This document shows positions 8,950-19,806 of a DNA stretch of 64,000 nucleotides, piece after piece (within the stretch, counting starts at the first letter, position 1; every line of letters starts with the position of its first letter). The stretch is from Eustoma russellianum (lineage: Eukaryota; Streptophyta; Magnoliopsida; Gentianales; Gentianaceae). The stretch covers positions 33,428,631 through 33,492,630 of the forward strand of contig AP025062.1 of assembly GCA_036186865.1 (NCBI GenBank), given 5' to 3'. The position numbers and the translations under genes are program-made. A model generated the notes under the pieces. The model did no database searches, was not told the origin of the DNA, and was given only the letters and a program-made list of their open reading frames with translations.

Positions 8950-10855
8950 ATGGCTAGTGAGGGTTTACCTACTCGATCCACCTACCCACCAGCCAGACAG
9001 GCCCTCTCAGGAGAGTTCGATCTGTTCGTCTCTCAGCATGACCTGCTTGGTTCGGTGTCGACCGCCGCTCTAGCTGCGGACGCTGACCTTTTAGGGTCTG
9101 CCGATAGGTCCGCACCCCCCGATCTATGCTGCCACCCACACCCACCGGTTCAGGACCTCATCCGGCGTCTGAGGCGGCATCGGATGAGGGTGTCATACAA
9201 GGGCGTCGTGCCCTCCCTTGGTCACATGATACCCATACGTAAGTAATGATTTATTTTTTTTAATACGTTTTCAAATATATTTCACGCGTTATTTTTTCCT
9301 AACAACTTCACCTCTTTCAGGTTTGCACCGGACTCGTGCCAGATTTCTGGTTGCATAACTCGGTCCTTCCACCTGAGGCAGGACCCAGCTGGATATGCCT
9401 GGTCCCGTGTCACCCCGTAGATACGTAGGTTCTACTGAGATGAGTTTCAGGTATTCAAATTTGATGGATTTCACTTTTTGATGCGTAATCGATCATTACT
9501 TTTCTAACCATGTTTTTACTTTTTCTCCGTATAATAATTGCAGAGGGCCGCCAAACGCTACAGGGACTTCGTCAACTCACACAAGACCAAGTGAGAGCAT
9601 GACCCCACTTCTGCCAGGCCTGCCTACGTATCCGAGGCCACCTGGGCGGGGTGGATAGAAGGGTGGACGGACCCTGCTACCCAAGCCCACAGCGCCCGGA
9701 ATGCGGCGAACCGGCGCAGCGGCAATGTACAGGGCCCAGCACCTGTCACACACTCAGGTGGTTCGGTTTCCCATGCCACCACGATGCGTTCTATGGTAAG
9801 TATTTTAATATTGGATTATTTAGATTCATTGATTTTATTGGATTATTTAGATTCATTGACTTAAGTGGATTATTTACATTCATTGACTTAAGTGGATTAT
9901 TTATATTCATTGATTTCTTATGTTGCGCTGTTGTTTTTTTGGTATTCGTATATGGTTAATTTAAGTAGTATATGTGTTCATTTGCCTTTTTCTTTTTATT
10001 TTTGCTTTGACTTGGGAGAGGCCTTTAAGGCCAGAATACCTCCGATAAACGAATAGGTCATGCCGAAATTTTTAAAATTATGGATTTCACTAACATATTT
10101 TATTTCATTCTTTCAGCACGAGGAGATGGGGGAGTGACCAGCCTCCTACGATCTCTTCTACAAGACGCATCGGAAGAAAGTCTCCGACGAGACGGAGGAT
10201 TGGATCACGGCGAAGGCCCGCGACATCAGTGTAAGTAGACTACGATATCATTTGTTTTTTCCTTAGTTTGTTTTATTTCTAAACCTTAAACCCTAACAAT
10301 TCTTATTCTCATTTCAGGACGAGCACAACAGATTACTCGCACATAGGGGAGAAGAGGCCGACAAGAACCGCGCTTATTGGGATGCGGTTCGGACCGTCGG
10401 CCCTCAGAATAAGAAGAAGAGGGAGGTGTACGGGGTTGGATCAGTAGCGCCGCAATTCTTTCCTGAAGTTCTGCATCCAGGTGCTTCCTCTGAGGCCAGC
10501 ACCTCCGCGCCTTCAGCGGCCCCAGAGGATATTTTGCGCCTGGAATCAGAGCATGCGGCGCTGCAGCATGAGGTGGAGACCATCAGGGCGCAGCATGAGG
10601 AGAGTGTACCGGCACTGCGGTCGCAGCTGACTCAGACCCAGCAGGCGCTGCAGCAGGCGCTTCAGCAGGCGCTTCAGCAGGCGTTTGAGCATGCATAGCA
10701 GCAGACGATGCAGGTGCAGCAAGCGACGAACCAGCAAATCTCGCAGCTATCGCATCTCATCATCTCTATCATTTCCAGCTCCTCGCAGCCTCAGCCTCCC
10801 CCTCCTGATGGTCACTCTTCTCCGCATGATCCCCCTCCATCTTCCTCTGCATAGT
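8950..10855 (+). pseudogene. CACTA second gene relic (Ptta/En/Spm-type, multi-exon, coiled coil)
   Basis: Exons inferred from GT-AG sites: 8950-9238, 9321-9450, 9544-9795, 10117-10230 and 10318-10855. Readable blocks include AWSRVTP and DEFQ (exon 2), RAAKRYRDF, SEATWAGW, SARNAANR and HSGGS (exon 3), HEEMG and KARDIS (exon 4), and NRAYWDAVRTVGP with KKKREVYGVGS (exon 5). It ends in a coiled coil with repeated QQALQQA. The order matches plant proteins annotated as Transposase_24 / Ptta En/Spm, which accompany TNP2. Nonsense codons occur in exons 2 (two), 3, 4 and 5 (10696-10698), so it is dead. Several look like CGA to TGA or TGG to TGA/TAG changes. Exon 1 (MASEGLPTRSTYPP) is open, but I cannot match it. 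Confidence 0.7.
9813..9920 (+). repeat. 27-bp tandem repeat in intron of CACTA second gene
   Basis: Four units of GGATTATTTAGATTCATTGA plus 7 bp, directly after the GTAAGT donor of the third intron. The open frame through it is only repeat translation. Confidence 0.85.
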
Positions 10856-11160
10856 ATTTTATTTTTGATTTTTCGTACAGTTTATTTCATTTATTGTATT
10901 GACATATTCTTTGTACTTTTATATTTTATATGACATTTATACGGATTCTATTTCGTTTGTGTTGTTTAATTATACGAACTTCAATACGCAAGTACTGTAT
11001 TTCTGTATAATATTCGTACAAATGATTTAATATACAAAATAAAATATATTATAAAAATTAAATAATAATAAAAACTATTTAATTAATAATATATTGATAT
11101 TATTAATAAATTGAAAATATTTAGTATTTAATATTAAATTAATATCTATGATTAAATTAA
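10856..11160 (+). other. AT-rich 3' region of CACTA second gene
   Basis: Very AT-rich non-coding sequence after the coiled-coil stop, with several AATAAA/AATAAT-type motifs that could serve as polyadenylation signals. No gene is seen. Confidence 0.5.
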
Positions 11161-11164
11161 AAAA

Positions 11165-11640
11165 TAGCGACGAAACCAAAATGTCACAGACCGGAAATAA
11201 AAAAATCAAAAATTTAAAAATAGAGACGAAAAAGATATACCGACGAAAATCTGCGATGAAATAAAATGTCGCAGAACAGAATAAAAAAAATAAAAAATTA
11301 TAAAATAGCGACAACAAAAGATATACCGACGAAAATCTGCGACGAAATAAAATGTCGCAGAACGGAAATAAAAAATAAAAAATTAATAAATAGCGACGAA
11401 AAAATGCACCAACGAAAAAACGACGGCAATAACAGGTCGCAGACCTGACAGATTTTCGTCGCAATTGTGCGACGAAACACCGACGATGTTTTTTCCGTCC
11501 CAATATAGCGACGCTTCACCGACGAAAATCACTTTGCGTCAAGCCGTATTACGACCTACTGTTTTCGTCGCTATTTCGTCGCTATATGCCTGTAGCGACG
11601 AAATGGCGACGATTTTTGTCTGTCGCTATATGCCTTTTTT
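11165..11640. repeat. Right subterminal repeats of CACTA element
   Basis: GCGACGAAA, TACCGACGAAAATCTGCGACGAAA and related motifs. An approximately 75-bp unit (AAAATAGCGACAACAAAAG to AATGTCGCAGAACGG) is repeated about three times at 11195-11385. Mirror of the left subterminal region. Confidence 0.8.
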
Positions 11641-11648
11641 TTGTGGTG
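11636..11648 (-). repeat. Right terminal inverted repeat of CACTA element
   Basis: TTTTTTTGTGGTG, the complement of the left end, followed by the second TGA of the target duplication. Confidence 0.9.
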
Positions 11649-12284
11649 TGATATTTAGGTGCGTATAAGGATAAGTATAATTTATAAATACAAGTTGCTT
11701 GATTTAACTAGTTAAGAAATTAACACGCAAATGAATTAAGGAAGTGAAAATTAAGAAGAAGGTTAATTTGAGAAAAACCAAGAAATTACCCAAGAAAGGT
11801 TATAATAGAAAGTTTCACTAAGTATATGACACGGTAAATAAGCCTACCTTAGTACTAAGCTGTGAATGTATTAGACACGCAAAAACAACCGTACTAAGTA
11901 TCCTTTCACGTATACGCCGAAGAGATTGCAAAAGTGACAGTTCATCTCATTAGGCATTTTTACGAAAAATGTTTATGATATATACATTTTAAAAGTGTTT
12001 TTTTACGACATGCTGGCGTGCTTTGCCATACGAGATGTTTTAAAATGATTTTATTTATGAACCGTACCCTGCGTTGACTGACTCCATATAAGACACGTTA
12101 TGCTGTTACGACAGCTCATGTTTATGTTGGCGGCTGCCTGACATCGGGTGTAGTAGTGAGGATGTCAAGGACAACTCATGTTATGTTACACCTCCTTATG
12201 GGTGTTTATGTTTATATGTCCACTCCATGGCAACGCAATCTAGGTGAGGGGTTAGATGTCATGAGGACGAGTTTATGTTGCATT

Positions 12285-12480
12285 TGGTTGAGTGTAACAC
12301 CGTGTTTGGGACCTGGGATCTGTGTCATTCATGTGCCCATTAGCCTACATATGTGTGATATAACACCGGAGTTGGACCATTGGGATTCATAGACGGTATG
12401 GTGGCTATTTAGAGAGTCACCTGTAGTCTACGAGCGTATGATGTAACACCGTGGTTGGACCACGGGATTCCTAGACGGCG
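12285..12480 (+). repeat. Degenerate tandem repeat in LTR of gypsy remnant 1
   Basis: Units with TGTAACACCGTGTTTGG, ATAACACCGGAGTTGGACCA and TGTAACACCGTGGTTGGACCA, each of the last two followed by GGGATTC(A/C)TAGACGG. They are spaced 65-85 bp apart. Confidence 0.7.
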
Positions 12481-13437
12481 CTGGAGGCTTTTCGGAGAGT
12501 TCAATCGCTGAGTCTCGTGTACGTTTGTACCAGATATGTTATGTTATGAACACAGTTGTGCCAGTTATGATAGGATGATTTCGACATGATCATGATATGG
12601 CATATTTTTCTGGAAAGGATGCATGATTTTTCCATGACATGAGCATACTGCATGTTTACCCGAGTCAGCCTACTTGACCTAAGTTCTGACCCTTAGTAAA
12701 CCAAGGATGATAGTGCAAGTAAAAATGACATTGGATGGCAAAACAAGTACAAAGCACATAGCCACAAGAAAAAGAAGCTGACTACTAAGTATAAGAAAAT
12801 AAAACATGACATATGTATAATGATTGTTTATATGATGTACTATTAGAGTTGCCTGTTTTTATGTATTCGTGCTATAGTACCTTACCTGTTAGTATCTGTT
12901 GAATTACATGATGTAGTTGTCCATGTTATGATTAGCTTACGATAAGTCGACTATTATGATTTACCTCCTTTACTTTATTATCTGACTTTACATGGCATTT
13001 CATGTTACTCTTCATGTTGCATTTAATGTACACCATGCATGATCCACATGAAGAACCTAGGCAGATAGACTTGCTGAGCGATTTGTTATCGCTCAATCTA
13101 TCATTACACCATAACAGGGTCAAGAGCCGGTTCTGGGACATGGAAAAGATGAGCCGGAGAAAGATCTTCAGTGATGGATGTACGAATTAGAATATGTAAT
13201 TCTTATGTTATTTCAGACTTGTATTTTGATATTGTTACGATGATACTTCAGATGTACTCGGGTTTAGACATTTCTGTTTACGCATGTCCAATATGCTTTG
13301 TACATTTATATTGCTTCTGCGATTTTGATACATGATATGTCGACGTGCATATGAAAGTTATCGATGCCTTGTACTTCTCGTAGCATAGTACGACGGGTGC
13401 ACTATGCCGAGACCCTAGTCCCGGGTGGGGCGCTACA

Positions 13438-14301
13438 ATAATAGTCGAAGATAAAATACAGTATTAAACCCATGCAATATAGGGTAGCTATGCAATATAG
13501 GTAATACACAATATAGAACGGAGCATGCAACATAGGAGAAAAGAAGTGCGAAAATGTACAGCATTCACGGCACGTGCATCCCTTTCGGGAGAGTGACTCC
13601 ACGATACGGAGTGTGTGCGCTGACTCCATGTTATGGAGCATGTGATAGGACCCTAGGACATGCACTACATACCATGGATAGAAAAAGCACGAAGTGTGAT
13701 ATGATGTGATTGGGTGTGTGATACGATAGTGTGAAGGAGCATGCATCATGAAGTTGCGCATTGTATTTGGATATGTGACGATATTATAGTTGTTTATTAT
13801 GTGATTACTATGTGATCAGATCAGGTATATGTTATTTGTTTTATGTATTTGTATATTTATTGTAAGCGTGGTTCCGTTTTGGAAAAAGACGGGTAACCTA
13901 CAGGTGAATCCAAATTACTCGTCCCTACTACCATTCCTTCCACAGGTGAGCTTGAGTACGATTATATGTTTGTAGAGGACGTGTCAGATTGTGCGAGCTC
14001 AGGAGAGTGAAGTTTATGAGACATTTGGGGACTTTGATGGATTTCATATTTACTTCATTCATATCTGACTTTTAGAATTTCATTTGATGTATTGGATTTT
14101 GTCAGCCCTAAATATTTCATTTATTTCCATATAAGGATTATTTATAAATTGAATTTGAATTTTTTTGTTATCATTTCTGAGGAAAAAACTTCAACGTTGT
14201 TTTTGACGTCTAATAAGTTTGAACAACGCCTTGTAGTTCTCATAGTAGACTACGAGGAGTGCACTGTTTCTAATGTTAGGGCTGGGGAAAGTAGCGCTAC
14301 A
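13438..14301 (+). mobile_element. Truncated 5' LTR of gypsy remnant 2
   Basis: It ends GTAGCGCTACA at 14301, immediately before the primer site. The TG start is missing: the left side abuts the end of the preceding LTR. 13550-13700 (GGCACGTGCAT, CTAGGACATGCA) and 13900-14000 resemble the inverted LTR pair at 23195-24988, so the two are related families. A weakened hairpin lies at about 13899-13917. It is followed by CCTTCCACAG and the frame G-E-L-E-Y-D-Y-M-F-V-E-D. Confidence 0.65.
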
Positions 14302-14303
14302 GG

Positions 14304-14315
14304 TGGTATCAGAGC
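14304..14315 (+). other. Primer binding site, gypsy remnant 2
   Basis: TGGTATCAGAGC, complementary to the 3' end of plant initiator methionine tRNA, two bases after the LTR end. Confidence 0.9.
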
Positions 14316-14369
14316 CGAGGATTCAGATCCGCCTCGGAAACGTATGATTAACTAGCTCACAGGCTCTTA

Positions 14370-15207
14370 CTGTTAGTGGGACCTCTAATCCGGAGGAAGA
14401 AGAAGTTTGGATAAAGGCAATATCAGACCATCTCAGATTGGTGCACGTGCCAGATGAGTTGAGGGTGGAGGTTGTTGACCCTTTTCTAGCAGGTGATGCA
14501 GAGAAATGGTGGCGTATCGTGGAGATAAGACTGGCACCACCGATTTCTTAGACTCAGTTTTAGGAGGTGTTCAAGAAGTTTTGTGTGCCTGGTAGTGTGA
14601 TCTTACAGAGGATGGTAGAGTTCCATGCACTAACCCAGAGCAACATGACAGTGGCTGAGTACAGGAACATGTTTCATGCATTGGGTCCGATGAGAAGCTG
14701 AAGATGCTGAAATTCAAGAGAGGAATGAGGTCACAGATCCAGTCAGGGATAGTTACAGCCAGGGCCAGAAAATATGATGAGCTTCTAGAGGTATGCAGAG
14801 AGGTAGAGGGCGGCTTCAGGAGAGTCTCTGCAGAGGAAAAGGGCAAGAGACCCTCTGATGAGATTGGAGCTGGGAGGTCAGGGCGATGGGTGAAGGTACC
14901 CAGACGTCAGACGAGAGGACCACAATTTAGACCGCCCCAGCCTCAAGTTCAGCCATCGAGAAGCATCGGACCATCCCTACTGTGAACATATTGTGGATGC
15001 ACACATCCAGGCGGGTGCTGGAATAAGAAGAATGTGTATTTTAGATGCGGTAGTCAAGACATTAATTGAGAGAGTGCCCTGAGCAGGGACCAGACCCGCT
15101 GGCACTTCAGCCTCAGGCAGGCCAACAGAAGGGGAGAATGAGGACAAACGCCAGGGTTCACGTGATGACAGACAAAGACGTGGAGGCAGCCAGCGATGTC
15201 ATGATAG
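14370..15207 (+). pseudogene. Gypsy remnant 2: gag
   Basis: Gag fragments in several frames: EEEVWIKAISDHLRL, then a MVAYR segment equivalent to the Gag W-W motif, and an intact stretch from 14704 (MLKFKRGMRSQIQSG, YDELLEVCREVEGGF). A degraded zinc knuckle follows near 14985-15065 (YCGCTHPGGCW, then YFRCGSQDIN). Several frameshifts and stops are present. The frame ends S-D-V-M-I-G at 15207, where a GTAACA donor-like site begins; reading through gives N-N-stop. Confidence 0.75.
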
Positions 15208-15290
15208 GTAACAATTAATTAAGTAAATTATTTTAAATTAAAACATGTATTTGTGAATATTAGTGTTGTGAGTAACCCTGAACATGATAG
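15208..15290 (+). other. Candidate phase-1 intron between gag and protease, gypsy remnant 2
   Basis: 83 bp, AT-rich, GTAACA at the left and GATAG at the right. Joining 15207 to 15291 gives ...V-M-I-G-A-I-L-V, the expected continuity into the protease. It sits at the same codon and phase as in the chromodomain gypsies at 51352 and 59820. Confidence 0.6.
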
Positions 15291-15996
15291 GTGCTATTCT
15301 AGTAGATAAAGTCCCCACCAATGTACTACTCAATAGTGGCACAAGTCACTCATTTATCTATAGGAAATTGACGAAGATGAGCCAATGCCCCGAGTGCTTG
15401 ATACCCCATACCGAGTTCAAGTAGCCGGCGATCAGGTGATAATATCCCATTATCAGTACAAGGGATGCGAACTCCAAATTGATGATCTCTAGTTCACCAT
15501 GACCCTAATCTTTATTCAAATGAAGGATTTTGATATTATTCTCGACATGGATTGGATGTCTAAAGATCATGTGACTATTGATTGTCGGCTGAAGCGAGTC
15601 ACTATTAGAGGGCCTCATATGAAGGAGATTATCTTATAAGGGAATTCTATGCTGAAAAAGGAGCCGAAGAGGATATATTTGGCCATAGCCCAGGCTTATC
15701 GGGCATTAAGGAAAGGTGGAGAAGGCTTTCGGGTCTATGCAATAGACACTAAGCAGCAAGTATCATCTATTGACCAGATTCCAGTGGTAAATGAATTCAC
15801 AGATGTATAATCCGACGAATTACCAAGTTTACCGTCGAGCCGAGATGTTAAATTTGTGATAAATCTCATCCCTGGTGCTGAGCCTATATCCAAAGCACCC
15901 TATCATATGACACCAGCAGAGCTCAATGAGTTGAAGGAGCAGCTACAAGAATTACTAGACCGCAAATTCATCTGCCCCAGTGTCTCACCGTGGATA
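15291..15996 (+). pseudogene. Gypsy remnant 2: protease and start of RT
   Basis: Aspartic protease region with the active site altered to N-S-G-T-S-H-S (normally DSGASHS), then TPYRVQVAGDQV, FDIILDMDWMSKDH, the linker PISKAPYHMTPAEL, and the RT start ELLDRKFICPSVSPW. It has in-frame stops and a small frameshift near 15400. It is cut at 15996 where the LINE begins; the rest of RT, RNase H and integrase are missing. Confidence 0.8.
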
Positions 15997-16531
15997 TGAC
16001 TCATTAAAACCTTGGCAAGAAAAACCACCCTTGTGGATAAAATCTTGCACGAAGGAAAAACAGTACATATTTACCACCTTTGAAACAAAATCTTAATGAA
16101 ACTTCGCAGCCCAGCCAATACAGCCAAAATGCAGTGTGCCTGAAGATAGTCAGCGGGGAAGATCCTAATCACGGAAGCATAGGTCGTTTCAATCCATGCA
16201 AATGCAAAGAGAGATCTATGAGAAAGCGAAAGAAAGTGATACTGTAAAACTAGGAAAACCACAGAGAACAAAATCATACCGAGTCTGCCTGCATCCGTCA
16301 GGATACAAGCAGAAGACATCAAAGATAGCCAATCCATGTGGAAGACATTGTAAGAAGCCTCAATAGCACAGAAAGTCAAGGTAAGCAAAGATGTGTAGAG
16401 GTGACATCCGAGCGTACGGTTCCACGTACCAAGGGTGGGAGCGTATAAAGAGAATAACAGGTCATCCGAGGGTCGATCATTCCCTGTTGTGCTAAGTAGT
16501 GAGCTGCCATGTTGGCTTCTCTGTAAACATG
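15997..16531 (-). other. LINE 3' untranslated region
   Basis: Sequence downstream of the RNase H stop on the minus strand. The 105-codon frame at 16071-16388 has no recognisable domain and is probably fortuitous. There is no poly(A) tail at the end. Confidence 0.5.
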
Positions 16532-17038
16532 CTAAAAAACCAGCCTATGCTGATATTTCAACGAATGTAGTAGTCGTAAATGATAATTTCCAGAAACAAG
16601 TCCAGGCCGCTCTAATGAGGTATGTATCTGAGAGCAATCAGTCTCAAGAGTAATATGATGATACAAAGGCAAAAAATACAGCAAACCGAACACAACAGCC
16701 TGAATTTCTGCCATAAGCAGAGTATTAGGAGGCAACCGAAAGGATATAGCTCCCACGCATGCACCAGTATGATCACGTAAAATTTCTCCACCTGCACCGT
16801 ATTGCCTGCCACCTACCGCATCCAGATTAAGTTTTAATCTACCTGGAGGAGGTGATAACCATTTGACAACATGGGGATGCGGAAACCTAATGTGCGGCAG
16901 CAAATGAAGGTTCTGATGCGAGCGAAATCCAGCAGCAAGCCTTGAACCATCAAGAGTTTTACCCCACATAAAAATGTCAGAATTTATCCCTGCCCTAAAG
17001 GATGTCATCAAAAAATCTATCAAATCCCCATAGACCAA
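16532..17038 (-). pseudogene. LINE ORF2: RNase H domain
   Basis: 168-codon open segment resembling the C-terminal RNase H of plant L1 ORF2: KLNLDAVGGRQYGAGGEI (first Asp), MAEIQAVVFGL (Glu) and LETDCSQI (Asp). It is the terminal segment of ORF2, separated from the segment upstream by a stop. Confidence 0.8.
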
Positions 17039-18025
17039 CTACGTGTATGTACGCCAGATATTATACACAACAATGGATGGAACCACAATTTTTAGCACCC
17101 CAAATAACGAAGACATTGTGGACCGATACCACCAAGACAAAAGATACTGCCAAAGCTTCAGAGATGTAGGAGAATAGCAATGAAGCTCCGTCGCATAGAA
17201 CTCCCAAACATGCCGAATACGATCAAAATACAGGAAGACATGATCCACCGTAGCGGAGGCATGTTTACAAAAAAGGCATTGTATGGGCCTAGCAATGTTA
17301 TACTTACCAATGTAGTCTTTCAAGGGTAATGCACAATGATAAATTGTCCACAACAAATTTTGAATCATAGGCGTATGATGCTTGCACCAAATAAACTGTA
17401 CGGAAATAAGTGTAGGTCGCTGAGTACGACAAAGATCATATGCCTAGAGCAATGAGAACTCACCCGATGCATTAGGTGTCCAACTAAGAAGTGTCTCCTG
17501 CTGCTGAGTATGATTCGTGCATAAGACATGATAACGTCAAATGATCTTCCAAATAGGTGAATCTGGAAGTCACGGCCTGAAATCCGCACGCTGTACATAT
17601 TTCGCATGCATGTACTGGCTCCAAAGCTTGTTGTTTTATCGATATGACCACCAAGTACGAAAAAAATATGCCTTTTGCAACGCTCGAAGATCTCGCATTC
17701 CCAACCCTCCTTTAGAATAAGGATTACTTATAGTGGACCATGCAACCCAATGATGTCGTTGCCCCTAGTAGAACCCAGCCTTTTTTCTTTCTATAATTTT
17801 AATCACAGATTGTGGAACGCCGCTTGCTGCAATAATATGCAATGGTAGGGCCGAGATAACAGAACGCAGTAAAACAGGTCTGCTTGCTAAACAAAGCAAC
17901 CAATTATGCCAGCCATTCAGCCAAGCATCAATATGTTCCAGTAGAGTAACACAATATCTTGATCGACTAATTCCTTTATGTAGAAAAGATCCAAGATAGC
18001 GAAAGGGTAGACAGGTGGACCGCAT
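17039..18025 (-). pseudogene. LINE ORF2: thumb and zinc-binding (zf-RVT) region
   Basis: The 18025-17765 segment has PFRYLGSFLHKG and LASRPVLLRSVISALPLH, typical of the region after RT in plant LINEs. 17368-17039 has LWTIYHCALPLKDYI, CLFCKHASATVDHVF (C-x2-C...H) and RHVWEFY, the zf-RVT domain. The open pieces are divided by stops and frameshifts. Confidence 0.75.
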
Positions 18026-18164
18026 ATGTATAATCTTCTCAAATTGCCTGCGCTACTGTAATAATGTGGAAGCTGAAGGAATAAAACTGCTTTTGTTATA
18101 ATTCACCTTTTGACCAAATGCTGTTTCATAAGCTGTTAGAAAAGACTGAAATCGTCTCAAATTC

Positions 18165-18929
18165 CTAGTTGACCCCCCTCAAGAATATCAGCAGATCATC
18201 GGCATATGCCAAGTGCGTAATATGAAATAGAACTCGACCTATCCATAGTGGCTGCAAAGCTCCAGTAGCCACTAGAGATTTTAAGCCTCTATTGAAACCT
18301 TCAGAGGACAGAATAAATAACAAAGGAGATAAAGGATCACCTTGCTTGACACCCCTGTGCGGTTGAAAAGATCGAGTGGGTGTACAATTTATTAATATTG
18401 CAAACCGTGTGCACCGCAAATGATTTAAGACAATGCGAGAAAAGAAATCTGCAAAGCCGAATCTTCTCATCAACAATTCCAAATATTCCCAGCTGACTCT
18501 GTCAAAAGCTTTCATCATATCCAGCTTTAAGCATAATTGAGTCCCACCTTTATCAAGCATATGCACCATTTCCCGCGCCAGTAATACCTGTGTGGAGATA
18601 TCCTGCCCCTTTAAAAAGCCAGCCTGCTCAGATGATATTAGCTTTGGGAGTAAAACACTCAAACGAGTCGCAATAATTCTCGTACAAATTTTACTCAGAA
18701 AATTTGTGAGACAAATGGGCCGAAAATCGCTAAATGCATTGGGTGAAGCTGTCTTTGGAATTAACGTGATTAATACACTAGCCATCACTGACGGCTGTGT
18801 TACTCTAAGAAAAAACTCCTGCACAGCCAAAACAACATCAGTATGAATAATGTACCAACATGTACGGAAAAAGTTACCATGAAACCCATCTGGCCCTGCT
18901 GCACTATGGATATAATTACCATACATCAT
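18165..18929 (-). pseudogene. LINE ORF2: reverse transcriptase domain
   Basis: 254 codons open. It shows AGPDGFHGNFF, ITLIPKTASPNAFSDFRPI, KLDMMKAFDRVSW, HRGVKQGDPLSPLLF and the catalytic L-A-Y-A-D-D motif followed by LLIFLRG. These are RT blocks of the plant L1 clade. ORF2 as a whole is broken; this is its longest intact part. Confidence 0.9.
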
Positions 18930-19796
18930 CCTTTACTTCTGATTCCTGTGGAAGTTCCATGAGCAACGCATTGTCTTCATCTGTAAATAGATGAGGTATA
19001 TGTCAGAGAATTTCATCGTAATTTTCCGCATTATCCCTGGCAAATAAAGATGTATAGACAGAAACTGCTTCACTTTTAATAGAAGTGGGCGATGTGCATA
19101 TGTCACCGGATGACGTACATATCTGCTGTATACGGAGCTGTGTACGTCGGTCTTTAAACACCGAATGAAAATATCTTGTATTATCATCTCCATCCTGCAA
19201 CCATCGAATCCAAGCTTTTTACTTCGAGAACTGCATTTCACATTTAGATGCTTTAATGTACTCAGCCTTTGCTTGATGATATGAAGATCTATTAGCCTCA
19301 GATGGGTCAGCATCCCACAACCTTTCCGCTCGTCGTACGGCTGTTTCTGCTTGTGCTAGGTTGGAAAAAATATTGCCGAAAATCTCCTTATTCCAGCGTT
19401 GAATATCCTGCTTCAATTGTAATAACTTTGAATAAAAGCCATACATACCACCAGTGGTTGGGTACGAGCTCCAAGCTTCCTTTGCGTAATTAAGAAAATC
19501 TGGATGTGATAACCATGCATCTAAAAAATGAAAAGCACGAGTACCAGCCAAACTACTCACATGACATATAAACACAAAGGCATATGGTCTGAAGAAACCC
19601 AAGGCAAATGGGTAAGTGTCATGTCTTCAAATGCATCATGAAATAAAGAATTTATGAATAACCAATCTAGACAGTGCCGAACTCGACCAAGTCCCCTGCC
19701 ATCCTCCTAAGTAAACCTTGAACCATGAAAAGTAGGAGCCATCAAAGAACAGGATTCGACACAATCATTAAAATCTTACAAAACCGCTAAGGAAGG
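18930..19796 (-). pseudogene. LINE ORF2: endonuclease tail and linker
   Basis: 19796-19603 reads as the last part of an APE-type endonuclease with stops (DFNDCVES, FHGSRFT, HCLDWLFIN). 19602-19219 continues FHFLDAWLSHPDF and WNKEIFGNIF, the linker before RT in plant LINEs. 19200-19003 gives DGDDNTRYFHSVFKDRR. Frame changes separate the pieces. The break at about 19799 is the 5' truncation point. Confidence 0.75.
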
Positions 19797-19806
19797 ATGT
19801 GATAGA

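Larger units (their letters stand above)
4855..11648 (+). mobile_element. CACTA (En/Spm) DNA transposon, full length, degenerate genes
   Basis: The ends are inverted repeats CACCACAAAAAAA (4855-4867 and complement 11636-11648), flanked on both sides by TGA (4852-4854, 11649-11651). A 3-bp duplication is diagnostic of the CACTA superfamily. Clusters of GCGACGAAA and its complement TTTCGTCGC fill both subterminal regions and also 5880-6420 and 7030-7200. Inside are two minus-strand coiled-coil ORFs, a TNP2-type transposase relic and a multi-exon second gene relic. The transposase lacks its N-terminus and has frameshifts, so the element cannot encode its own movement. It inserted into an existing gypsy LTR. 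Confidence 0.93.
2414..13437 (+). mobile_element. 3' LTR of gypsy remnant 1, split by a CACTA element
   Basis: It starts TGTTACGACCCGC after the polypurine tract and ends GGGGCGCTACA at 13437, the same kind of end as the other gypsy LTRs here. Without the inserted CACTA (4855-11648) and one TGA copy it is about 4.2 kb. 2700-3400 is pyrimidine-rich; 3600-4850 and 11652-13437 are non-coding. The 3' part carries roughly 100-bp repeats (12285-12480) and a perfect 8-bp stem hairpin (13075-13095) followed by a CAG. I see no gene in it. Confidence 0.75.
15997..19799 (-). mobile_element. 5'-truncated L1-type LINE (minus)
   Basis: Order on the minus strand: tail of the endonuclease (from 19796), linker, reverse transcriptase (18929-18165), thumb, zinc-binding zf-RVT region (17368-17039), RNase H (17038-16532), and a 3' untranslated region to about 15997 that ends with TTGCCAAGGTTTTAATGAGTC. 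ORF1 and most of the endonuclease are missing, as expected of a 5' truncation. No poly(A) is visible at the 3' end. Gypsy fragments of opposite orientation lie on the two sides. Confidence 0.85.

Noticed and set aside
10546..10737. Minus-strand leucine-rich ORF
   Set aside because: Shadow of the QQALQQA coiled-coil repeat of the plus-strand gene.
14304..14315. Possible tRNA gene at TGGTATCAGAGC sites
   Set aside because: These are primer binding sites next to LTR ends, without any tRNA cloverleaf.
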